Part shown: one piece after another, positions 5,924 through 11,816 of the stretch
Position numbering within the stretch: the stretch's first letter is position 1
Layout of the letters: every line of letters starts with the position of its first letter
Assembly (NCBI GenBank): GCA_035252155.1
Contig: DATFDL010000214.1
Location: 1-11,816, forward strand
DNA length: 11,816 bases
Direction: 5' to 3'
Origin: JAICLL01 sp035252155
GTDB taxonomy: Bacteria > Planctomycetota > Planctomycetia > Pirellulales > JAICIG01
The notes under the pieces: model-generated
Told to the model about the DNA's origin: nothing
The model's input: only the letters and a program-made list of their open reading frames with translations
Databases searched by the model: none
Made by a program: the position numbers and the translations under genes

Positions 5924-6922
5924 ATGCAACCTGATTCAAGCGGCGGTTTGCCTTCTGTCGGACCATCCGCCACGCCGTCGCCCGAACCGACGCCCATCCT
6001 TGCCGAGCTTGTCAGTGCGCCGGTTTGTGCGGAGAGGTCCCTAACCATTGGCCGGCCGCCGCCGCGACGAGTCGCACTGCCGCTCTTTTTGTTCGTCGCC
6101 ACCTGCATTTCGACGTTCTGGGTCGGTGCCGGGGGCTGGGACCCAATCATCGCGCTGACTGAGCCGCTGCAGATGCTGCGCGATCATTGGTGGCAAGGCG
6201 CGGTGTTCATGACGGCCGTGATGGGCATCTTGCTGGCCCACGAGATGGGGCATTTCTTGCAAGCGGTGCGGTACGGCGTGCCCGCCAGCCTGCCTTATTT
6301 CATTCCGTTTCCCATCATGCCGTTGGGCACGATGGGGGCAGTGATCGGCCTGGGCGGGTCGCAAGCCGATCGAAAGCAGCTCTTCGATATCGGCCTGACC
6401 GGCCCGCTGGCCGGACTCGCGGTGGCGCTGCCGCTCACTTGCTTGGGGTTCCTCCAGGCCACGCCCCTGACGCAGACCAGCGACCTGGGGTTGCCGGGCC
6501 ACTTCACCTCGCCGCTGATTTTCGACTTGCTGCAGGCAGTGCTGCGGCCCAACGATCCGCCTGGCACGCGGTTTATCTTGCACACCAACCCGCTGGTCAT
6601 GGCCGGCTGGATCGGCATGTTGGTTACCGGCCTGAATATGTTGCCGGTCAGCCAACTCGACGGAGGTCATGTGGCCTATGCCTTGATGGGACGGCGGGCT
6701 CATTGGCTGGCCCGGGCAGTCGTTATCGGCGCCTTGATTTTCATCGTTTCCAGCGGCCAATACGGTTGGGGGCTGATGCTGGCCATCGTGTTGCTGCTGG
6801 GGATCCGGCATCCGCCCACGGCTAACGATCGAGTGGAGTTGGGGCGCTGGCGCTCGATCGTCGGCTGGCTCTCGCTGAGCATCCCCATCTTGTGCCTGAC
6901 TCCAGCGCCGATGGTGCCATAG
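5924..6922 (+). CDS. Site-2-protease-like membrane metallopeptidase (M50 family)
   Basis: From the ATG at 5924 the protein has 332 aa. It has a Pro-rich cytosolic-type N terminus (1-48), then several hydrophobic helices. The zinc motif HEMGH (106-110) sits in a hydrophobic helix (about 93-115), with E107 the catalytic base and H106/H110 the ligands. The third metal ligand is supplied by LDGGH (245-249, D246), preceded by NMLPVSQ. The segment FDIGLTGPLAGLAVALP (about 154-170) is the typical M50 linker helix, and further membrane segments lie near 225-240, 262-295 and 312-328. No PDZ domain is inserted, unlike RseP; the layout is closer to EGY/S2P-type enzymes. It would cleave transmembrane segments of substrate proteins, often an anti-sigma factor or regulator, but no substrate is visible nearby. 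In-frame GTG codons at 5900 and 5921 are possible starts, but 5900 overlaps the promoter. Confidence 0.9.
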   Translation: MQPDSSGGLPSVGPSATPSPEPTPILAELVSAPVCAERSLTIGRPPPRRVALPLFLFVATCISTFWVGAGGWDPIIALTEPLQMLRDHWWQGAVFMTAVMGILLAHEMGHFLQAVRYGVPASLPYFIPFPIMPLGTMGAVIGLGGSQADRKQLFDIGLTGPLAGLAVALPLTCLGFLQATPLTQTSDLGLPGHFTSPLIFDLLQAVLRPNDPPGTRFILHTNPLVMAGWIGMLVTGLNMLPVSQLDGGHVAYALMGRRAHWLARAVVIGALIFIVSSGQYGWGLMLAIVLLLGIRHPPTANDRVELGRWRSIVGWLSLSIPILCLTPAPMVP

Positions 6923-6953
6923 CGCGGTTCCCGCAGGCGTCTCATTGACTCAA

Positions 6954-6996
6954 AGCGCAAGCGAGGCGATTTTGCCGCGCGTGCCTCGCTGGCGCT
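6954..6996. repeat. 14-bp-stem palindrome between convergent genes
   Basis: AGCGCAAGCGAGGC (6954-6967) pairs with GCCTCGCTGGCGCT (6983-6996) at 13 of 14 positions around a 15-nt loop. It lies between the stop of the peptidase gene (6922) and the stop of the glycosylase gene (7015), where a bidirectional transcript end is expected. No U-tract is present on either side. Its sequence resembles dispersed palindromes I associate with planctomycete genomes, which I cannot verify here. Confidence 0.72.
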
Positions 6997-7014
6997 TCGG
7001 GTTAATGTGGGCCG

Positions 7015-7608
7015 TTACTTGCGACTCACATACGGGCTGCCGCGTTCGAAAAAACGCCACTCCAGCTCAGCCGCCTGCGTCACGCCGATCCGCGGGCCAC
7101 TGGCCACGTCGCAGATGGCTTGAGCGGCAAACAGCTTGATCTCGCGGCCCAGCGGCAGGCCGTTGAGCGATAGATCGATCGCCAGCGCCTGGCACAACCG
7201 GCCGGGACCGCGCAGCAAGTTCTTCAGCTCGGTCGTGCCGCGGCGGGCTTGCATCTGTGGGACGCCGGCGAGCGGCTCGGCCGCGCGAATCAAGACGGCG
7301 CCCGTGCCCGAACGCTCCGTCGTGAAGTTCACGCAATAGTGAACGCCGTAGATTTTGTAGACATAGACATGGCCGAACGTCTCGCGCATCAGGGCGGCCT
7401 TGTGGCGCCGGGTGACCGAATGCGAGGCCGCGTCGGTGGTGTAAGCCTCGGTCTCGACCAGCCGACAGCGACACTTGCCCACCACCATTACCGCGCCGAT
7501 CAGCTCGCGGGCCACCGTCAAGGTGTCGCGCGCGAAAAAATCGGGACCGAGAAGCTGCATGAGGCGATTGTCTGGTCTCGCGTCGGCATTGTCAAAGACG
7601 CTGGACAT
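7015..7608 (-). CDS. 3-methyladenine (alkylbase) DNA glycosylase, AAG/MPG type
   Basis: The protein has 197 aa from the ATG at 7608, within the usual range for bacterial AAG. It excises alkylated and deaminated purines (3-methyladenine, hypoxanthine and others) as the first step of base-excision repair. All key positions of the human enzyme have counterparts. In VETEAY (51-56), E54 is the catalytic base and Y56 stacks. H63 lies in ASH. Y84 and N94 (the wedge and flipping-pocket region) lie in VYVYKIYGVHYCVN. R108 lies in LIRAAEP. LLRGPGRLCQALAI (131-144) is the family's conserved C-terminal block. The open frame continues to an ATG at 7671, but the extra residues do not resemble the family. 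The start could also be the ATG at 7560 (MQLLGPDFF), since most bacterial homologues begin close to that block. No strong ribosome site separates these choices. The gene is single and divergent from the pilus cluster. Confidence 0.9.
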   Translation of the reverse strand: MSSVFDNADARPDNRLMQLLGPDFFARDTLTVARELIGAVMVVGKCRCRLVETEAYTTDAASHSVTRRHKAALMRETFGHVYVYKIYGVHYCVNFTTERSGTGAVLIRAAEPLAGVPQMQARRGTTELKNLLRGPGRLCQALAIDLSLNGLPLGREIKLFAAQAICDVASGPRIGVTQAAELEWRFFERGSPYVSRK

Positions 7609-7731
7609 CTCCGATTTTTGCCGGCAAAGTCGATACAATCCCACCATCACGGCGTACCGGACCTCGCACATCCATCACGCGCGGCCTTCTTCATCCTGCG
7701 CCTCATATTTTTGCGACCTAGGCTTGTTGGT

Positions 7732-7752
7732 AGCGACTCTGCGCGAGTCGCT
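7732..7752 (+). promoter_or_regulatory. Perfect 8-bp hairpin in the leader of the Tad cluster
   Basis: AGCGACTC (7732-7739) and GAGTCGCT (7745-7752) are perfect reverse complements around TGCGC. The hairpin ends six bases before the ribosome site TGGAG (7759-7763) of the 35-aa gene. It could be an operator, a leader hairpin or a dispersed repeat. I could not identify a confident -10/-35 pair around it. Confidence 0.5.
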
Positions 7753-7771
7753 CGCACCTGGAGTCAACACC

Positions 7772-7879
7772 ATGTATCCATCTCTTCCGTTGGACAGCGC
7801 CGTCACGGCCCATGCCGTCATGACGCTCCTGGCCCTGGCACTCGCGGGACTGAATTACTTCTTTGTCGCGCGCGCCTAA
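7772..7879 (+). CDS. 35-aa single-span membrane protein of unknown function
   Basis: The gene encodes 35 residues: a short polar start (MYPSLPLDS), then one hydrophobic span from about residue 10 to 33 ending NYFFVARA. A TGGAG ribosome site lies eight bases before the ATG. The prepilin peptidase gene starts 47 bp past the stop on the same strand, so the two are probably cotranscribed. It is not a Flp pilin. It lacks the Gly/Ala-X4-Glu prepilin cleavage signature with the conserved Glu at position 5 of the mature part, it is shorter than typical Flp prepilins, and it has no basic leader. It may be a small accessory or stabilising membrane peptide of the Tad machinery. I do not recognise the family. 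The ribosome site, hydrophobic pattern and position support a real gene. Confidence 0.6.
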   Translation: MYPSLPLDSAVTAHAVMTLLALALAGLNYFFVARA

Positions 7880-7926
7880 AACGCCTAACCAGCAAACAAA
7901 ATCCGCCCTAGCAAAGGAAGCCCCGC

Positions 7927-8526
7927 GTGTTTTCGACGACGAACCTGAGCGACGCCGTTTTGCAAAACTGGACCATTTGGCTGGTGGCCGCCACGCTGGT
8001 GGTGGCCGCGGTCATCGACGGCTGGATGTTGAAAGTGCCCAACTGGCTGACTTATCCCATGGTTTTCAGCGGCTGGATCTATAGCTGGACCGCCTTCGGC
8101 TGGACGGGGCTGGGCTTCAGCGTGCTGGCGACCATCGTGGGGCTGGCCCTCCTCATGCCGCTCTATTGCGTGGGCGGCATGGGCGCCGGCGACGTGAAGC
8201 TGCTGGCCGGCGTGGGCGCCTGGGTAGGCACCTATGGCCAGCCCGACACGTACTGGGGAGGCCTGATGGTGATGCTCTACGCCTTTTGCGCCACGGCGAT
8301 CATCGGCGGCGGCATTGCCGTCTTGATGGTTTTATGGCGTCGCGACTGGACGAAACACCACGCCCAGTTTCTTACCATCCTTGCCGAGTTTGCCACCGTT
8401 CGCGATCCGAATCGCCTGGCGGCCATCGCCGCCGGACGCAAAAGTTCCATGCTGCTCTTGCCTTACGGCATTCCCATCGCGATCGGAACGATCTTGTATT
8501 TCGCCTTATCGGGCATGCTGATTTAG
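7927..8526 (+). CDS. cpaA: CpaA/TadV-type prepilin peptidase
   Basis: The protein has 199 aa and is an inner-membrane aspartyl protease of the type IV prepilin peptidase fold, lacking the N-terminal methyltransferase domain of PilD, as expected for Tad systems. It cleaves the leader of Flp prepilin and pseudopilins. The first catalytic aspartate is D31 in AVIDGWMLKVPNWLT. The second is D89 in GGMGAGDVKLL, the GxGD motif that defines this enzyme class. Hydrophobic spans lie near 15-33, 42-52, 60-80, 112-137 and 178-198. A polar stretch (about 138-173) between the last two is a cytoplasmic loop longer than in minimal homologues. The start is GTG at 7927, supported by AGGAAG six bases upstream. 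It follows the 35-aa gene closely and precedes cpaB by 233 bp. Confidence 0.9.
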   Translation: MFSTTNLSDAVLQNWTIWLVAATLVVAAVIDGWMLKVPNWLTYPMVFSGWIYSWTAFGWTGLGFSVLATIVGLALLMPLYCVGGMGAGDVKLLAGVGAWVGTYGQPDTYWGGLMVMLYAFCATAIIGGGIAVLMVLWRRDWTKHHAQFLTILAEFATVRDPNRLAAIAAGRKSSMLLLPYGIPIAIGTILYFALSGMLI

Positions 8527-8623
8527 CGGTAATTCGGATCACGAAGAGTTTTCAACGTGGAGAACCTCTGCCGATCGTGCCGAAAGTAACGATGCGATAC
8601 CGCACGGGGCGCGCAAAGCAGTT

Positions 8624-8682
8624 CTAGCGGTTGCTCCGCCCCCGACCGGCGGTGACGGTTTTGGCCAACAGCAAGCCGCTAG
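8624..8682. repeat. Inverted repeat between cpaA and cpaB
   Basis: CTAGCGGTTGCT (8624-8635) pairs with AGCAAGCCGCTAG (8670-8682) with one bulged base. A smaller stem, CCGCC/GGCGG (8636-8640 and 8648-8652), nests inside. It sits in the middle of the 233-bp spacer (8527-8759), where I see no coding frame of substance. It could be an attenuator or RNA processing site that sets cpaB expression apart from cpaA, or another dispersed palindrome. Confidence 0.62.
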
Positions 8683-8759
8683 CGGTCAGGTTCGATTGAA
8701 TCAAGTCAACTTGGCGACCGTGCCAATCTTGTTAGGTGGAACGACAGTGAGGGGGGAGT

Positions 8760-9920
8760 ATGCGTCCGAAGTCAATCATCTTGCTGGGCCTGGCGCTGGG
8801 TTGCGGGCTGGTGGCCACCATCGGCATCAACCAGGTGATGGCCAATCGCAACCAGCCCGCCGCGGGGCCGGTTGACGGGACCGAGGTGTTCGTCGCCCTG
8901 CAAGACATCGCCATGGGCGATCCGATCAACAAGGCCCTGCTCAAGCTCGAAAAGTGGCCGACCGACAAGCTGGTCGACGGCATGATCTTCAAGCTGGAAG
9001 ACATCGAGGGCCGCCGCTCGCGGCAGAAGATCTTCGCCGGTGAACCCATTCTTGAAAACAAGCTGCTCAAGAAAGGCGAAACCGGCGCGAGCGCCACCGA
9101 CATGATTCCGCCGGGCTATCGCGCGGTGCCGGTTTCGGTCGACGCGGTCAGCGGCAGCAGCGGGATGATCCTGCCGGGCGACCGGGTGGACCTGCTGGTG
9201 CACATTCAAGGCGGAATGAACCAAGACATTCGCAGTCCCACCACCGTCACGTTTTTGCAGAACGTCAAGGTCTTTGCCGTGGACGACAATTTCAGCCGGG
9301 CCGGCGATGAAACGACGGCGACGGCCAAAACCATTTCGGTGCTGGTCACGCCCGATCAAGCTCAGATGGTCATGTTGGCCGCCAGCGTCGGCAAAGTGCA
9401 GATGGTGATGCGCAGCGCCAACGACGACGCCGTCGAGACGACCGGCCTGGTCGACGTTCAGACGCTGCTGCATGGACGCACGAGCGGCGGAAGCGCTCCA
9501 CCTCCCCCCGCGCCGGCGACGCCGACCGGCGACAAGCTACTCTCGCTGCTGAACCAGCAAAAAGCGCCGCCGCTGCCGGAGCCCGCTCGGCCCGCGCCGC
9601 GTAACGTATTTACGATGGTCGTTATCAAAGGCGCCGACATGTCGAAGGCGGAGTTCGCCGACGGCAAGGCCACCAACCTGCCCGACCAGGCCGACGCCAC
9701 CACACCCAAGGCGCCGCCGCTGCCGCTCCTGCCGCCCCGACCCGATGCGGGACCAAAGCCGCAGGGCGGCGATGCGAAGCACCCGGCCGACGGTAAAGAT
9801 AACAAAGACAAACAACCCAAGGACAAGGGGAAGACCGACCAGCCCGGCCTCTTGCCGATTGATCCCACTTCGGGCGGCACGCAAGACGAAGCGCGGGCCG
9901 AAAAGGAAGACGAGAATTAG
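8760..9920 (+). CDS. cpaB: CpaB/RcpC Flp pilus assembly protein
   Basis: The protein has 386 aa. One N-terminal hydrophobic segment (about 6-27) is either an uncleaved signal anchor or a signal peptide. An SAF domain follows at about 41-107 (TEVFVALQDIAMGDPI through AGEPILENKLL). The RcpC/CpaB domain spans about 112-225, with the family hallmarks PPGYRAVPVSVDAVSG, LPGDRVDLLVHI, LQNVKVFAVDD and ISVLVTPDQAQMVMLAASVGKVQMVMR. In Tad systems this periplasmic protein associates with the secretin and is thought to anchor or gate it. Residues 245-386 are Pro-rich, then Lys/Asp/Gly-rich and probably disordered, making the protein longer than many CpaB proteins. A purine-rich ribosome site (GAGGGGGGAG) precedes the ATG very closely. 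The cpaC gene follows after 104 bp. Assignment is firm; the role of the tail is unknown. Confidence 0.92.
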   Translation: MRPKSIILLGLALGCGLVATIGINQVMANRNQPAAGPVDGTEVFVALQDIAMGDPINKALLKLEKWPTDKLVDGMIFKLEDIEGRRSRQKIFAGEPILENKLLKKGETGASATDMIPPGYRAVPVSVDAVSGSSGMILPGDRVDLLVHIQGGMNQDIRSPTTVTFLQNVKVFAVDDNFSRAGDETTATAKTISVLVTPDQAQMVMLAASVGKVQMVMRSANDDAVETTGLVDVQTLLHGRTSGGSAPPPPAPATPTGDKLLSLLNQQKAPPLPEPARPAPRNVFTMVVIKGADMSKAEFADGKATNLPDQADATTPKAPPLPLLPPRPDAGPKPQGGDAKHPADGKDNKDKQPKDKGKTDQPGLLPIDPTSGGTQDEARAEKEDEN

Positions 9921-9923
9921 TAG

Positions 9924-9982
9924 CTGACTTCCTGAGAAGTCAGGCCGACCGATGACTTGTGGCCAGGATTCTTACGAATTCT
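9924..9982. repeat. Two consecutive hairpins in the cpaB-cpaC spacer
   Basis: The first hairpin is CTGACTT-CCTGAG-AAGTCAG (9924-9943), a perfect 7-bp stem starting three bases after the cpaB stop. The second is AGGATTC-TTAC-GAATTCT (9965-9982), a 7-bp stem with one wobble pair. Together they fill most of the 104-bp spacer and precede the cpaC ribosome site AAGGAAG (10011-10017). They may mark an RNA processing point or partial termination between cpaB and cpaC, or be two different dispersed palindromes. Confidence 0.62.
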
Positions 9983-10024
9983 GCTATACAGCGTGTTAAC
10001 GGATTAGCGCAAGGAAGATCACGG

Positions 10025-11816
10025 ATGTCTGTCACAAAGCCGCGGCGGATTGCCGCCCTCTCATGTCGGCGCGACGGGAAAAGCCCGAGGTTGGTGAGCT
10101 TGTTCGCGCTCGCTGCTCTCGCGTGCGCCAACCTGGCGGCGCCCGCCGCCGCGCAGAGCCCGAAGCGCGTCGTCCACAAGCTGGAAAGCCCCAACGAGAC
10201 GCTCGAGCTGACCGTCAACACCAGCCGTATTCTCACGCTGGGCGAAGAGATACCGCAGGCCCAGGTGAATAACCCCGATATCCTCGACCTGACCGCCCTC
10301 TCGCCCACCCAGGTGCAGATCATGGCCAAAAAGCCGGGCGTCACCCAAGTCAATCTCTGGGACAAAAACGACGAGATTCATTCGGTCGATGTCATCGTTT
10401 TGCCCGATGCTCAGGAACTCTCGATGCTGTTGCGAGCGCAGTTCCCCAAAGCCGCGCTCAAAGTGATTCCACTGGCCAACAGCGTGATCGTCAGCGGTTA
10501 TGTCGACGACCCCAGCCAGGTCGGACCGATCATTCAGATGGCTGAGGATTATCACAGTAAGGTGATCAATCATATTACCGTGGGGGGCGTGCAGCAGGTA
10601 TTGTTGCAGGTCAGAGTGATGGAGGTTTCGCGGACCAAGCTGCGGACGCTGGGCTTCGACTGGGGCACTCTCGGCGGCGCCGGCGACTCTTTTGCAGTCA
10701 ACGGAATTGGTTCGCTGCTGAGTACGGCTGCGTCCACGGGTGGTGCGGGCGCCGCCACCGGCGGCGCGGCCACCGCACTGGGATCGCTGACGCCGGCCCA
10801 AAGCTCGAACGTGAACTTCGGCATCTTGAATGGCGGCAGCACCTTTTTTGGCGTGCTCGACCTGCTGACGCAAAAGAATATCGCCAAGGTCGTCTCAGAA
10901 CCGACCCTGAGCACCGTAAGCGGCCGCCCGGCCTCGATGATCGTCGGCGGCGAAATAGCCATTCCCGTGGCACAGAGCCTTGGCCGGATTTCCATTCAGT
11001 GGAAGCAATTCGGCACGCAAGTGGACTTTGTGCCCATTGTGCTGGGCAACGGCGCCGTCCGGCTCGAAGTGCGGCCCCGTGTCAGTGAGCTTGATTTCTC
11101 AAACGCGATCCCCATCAACGGCACCGCGGTCCCCGGCATCAAGGCCCGCCAGGTCGATACCGCCGCCGAGATGCGCGCGGGACAGACGCTGGCGGTGGCC
11201 GGGTTAGTGCAGTTGAAGGTCGACTCGTCGTTCCGTGGAATTGTCGGAATCAGCGAGCTGCCCTGGCTCGGCATTCCCTTTCGCAAGGTCACCGACACGG
11301 TGAACGAAGTCGAAACGTTGATCCTGGTGACTCCACAACTGGTCGAGGCGATGGACGCCTGTGACGTTCCGCCCGGCGGTCCCGGTTTTGCCACCGCGTT
11401 GCCCACGAACCATCAGCTCTATTGCAAGGGATTTTTAGAAGTGCCCAATTGCGAAGGAACAAACATGTTCGGGCCTTATCCCGACGCGCACGGCATGTTT
11501 CCGCCTTTGGTCCCCAATGCCTGGGATGAGCAGGTCCCGCCCGGCGCGACGGAGATTCCGCTGCAATCGCCGGCACAGCAGCCGTCGGGCTCGCCGCCCT
11601 TGGGCTCACGGGCACCGTCGTTGCAAGCTCCGGCTGAGCAGCCCAAGCCGCCCTTGCCGCCCAGTGCCTCATCGCCCGACGGCGAAAGCCAGTCGCGCCG
11701 GGCGGCCCCCCAGCGGATTGCCCCCAGCGGGCCATCGTCGCGCCGCAAGCCGGCGGGCGGCAATTTGAGCCTGGTCGCTCCCGCCAAATCCGATGGTCCC
11801 GGCCCGTCGCTCCTGC
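10025..11816 (+). CDS. cpaC: CpaC/RcpA Tad secretin, 3' end cut by the window edge
   Basis: The frame is open from the ATG at 10025 to the window end (597 codons seen, no stop), so the C terminus is missing. Residues 1-44 contain an extended signal peptide: a basic stretch to residue 22, a hydrophobic core at about 24-38, and APAAAQ. The pilus-secretin N-terminal domain spans about 57-127 (ETLELTVNTSRILTL through GVTQVNLWDK). A BON-like ring-forming domain follows at about 128-182 (IPLANSVIVSGYVDD). The secretin beta-barrel domain spans about 187-440, with QQVLLQVRVMEV, the ALVSEPTL-like KVVSEPTLSTVSG, VAGLVQ and the signature ELPWLGIPFRK through LILVTPQLVE. It would form the outer-membrane channel for the Flp pilus. 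An Ala/Gly/Thr-rich insert lies at about 227-262. After 440 comes an unusually long extension, first with three Cys (446, 467, 476), then Pro/Ser-rich to the edge. AAGGAAG lies seven bases before the start. Confidence 0.92.
   Translation, partial: MSVTKPRRIAALSCRRDGKSPRLVSLFALAALACANLAAPAAAQSPKRVVHKLESPNETLELTVNTSRILTLGEEIPQAQVNNPDILDLTALSPTQVQIMAKKPGVTQVNLWDKNDEIHSVDVIVLPDAQELSMLLRAQFPKAALKVIPLANSVIVSGYVDDPSQVGPIIQMAEDYHSKVINHITVGGVQQVLLQVRVMEVSRTKLRTLGFDWGTLGGAGDSFAVNGIGSLLSTAASTGGAGAATGGAATALGSLTPAQSSNVNFGILNGGSTFFGVLDLLTQKNIAKVVSEPTLSTVSGRPASMIVGGEIAIPVAQSLGRISIQWKQFGTQVDFVPIVLGNGAVRLEVRPRVSELDFSNAIPINGTAVPGIKARQVDTAAEMRAGQTLAVAGLVQLKVDSSFRGIVGISELPWLGIPFRKVTDTVNEVETLILVTPQLVEAMDACDVPPGGPGFATALPTNHQLYCKGFLEVPNCEGTNMFGPYPDAHGMFPPLVPNAWDEQVPPGATEIPLQSPAQQPSGSPPLGSRAPSLQAPAEQPKPPLPPSASSPDGESQSRRAAPQRIAPSGPSSRRKPAGGNLSLVAPAKSDGPGPSLL

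Noticed and set aside
6041..6811. 256-aa minus-strand open frame
   Set aside because: It is antisense to the site-2 protease gene; its Gln/His/Arg-rich sequence mirrors membrane codons and has no recognisable domain.
7634..7639. TACAAT as a plus-strand -10 element in the divergent region
   Set aside because: No acceptable -35 lies 16-18 bp upstream, and the nearest plus-strand start is more than 130 bp away.
7772..7879. Flp prepilin
   Set aside because: No Gly/Ala-X4-Glu-Tyr-type cleavage motif, no basic leader, and too short for the usual family.
7249..7911. 220-aa plus-strand open frame
   Set aside because: It overlaps the DNA glycosylase antisense and runs across the divergent promoter region and the 35-aa gene in another frame. 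No ribosome site or domain supports it.

Overview
The window is GC-rich and reads like a chromosomal segment of a planctomycete, most likely from the Pirellulales. Three things suggest this: secreted PDZ proteins with long Gly/Tyr-rich flanks, a Tad/Flp pilus locus starting with a compact CpaA-type prepilin peptidase, and intergenic gaps crowded with several unrelated families of short palindromic repeats. The taxon is an inference from gene style; no rRNA or tRNA is present to anchor it.

Layout. A WbpP-like nucleotide-sugar 4-epimerase gene (193-1140, +) is preceded by a 30-bp inverted repeat. It converges on a minus-strand pair of secreted PDZ proteins: a one-PDZ Gly/Tyr-rich protein (1396-2388) and a two-PDZ protein (2720-3973). 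The gap at 1141-1395 holds three copies of a GC-rich palindromic unit and a separate 73-bp imperfect palindrome. A 401-bp gap (3974-4374) carries a heptamer repeat in inverted orientation. It leads into a small HTH-like protein gene (4375-4698, +) and a secreted DUF4142-family protein gene (4830-5672, +). A gap with a hairpin and an AT-rich inverted repeat precedes a site-2-protease-like membrane metallopeptidase gene (5924-6922, +). That gene has a consensus-like promoter placed so that the mRNA should be leaderless. It converges, across another palindrome, on a 3-methyladenine DNA glycosylase gene (7015-7608, -).

The right third (7772 to the window end, +) is the start of a Tad/Flp pilus cluster: an unrecognised 35-aa membrane protein, CpaA/TadV prepilin peptidase, CpaB/RcpC, and the CpaC/RcpA secretin, which runs off the window. 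CpaA would process prepilins at the inner membrane. CpaC would form the outer-membrane channel, and CpaB would link or stabilise the channel in the periplasm. The pilin, the ATPases and the inner-membrane platform proteins are not in the window.

The least explained content is not a new enzyme. It is the 35-aa membrane protein at the head of the Tad cluster, the paired Gly/Tyr-rich PDZ proteins, and the density of distinct palindromic elements, with nearly every sizeable gap holding its own. I see no CRISPR array, no transposase, no integrase and no obvious defence system.
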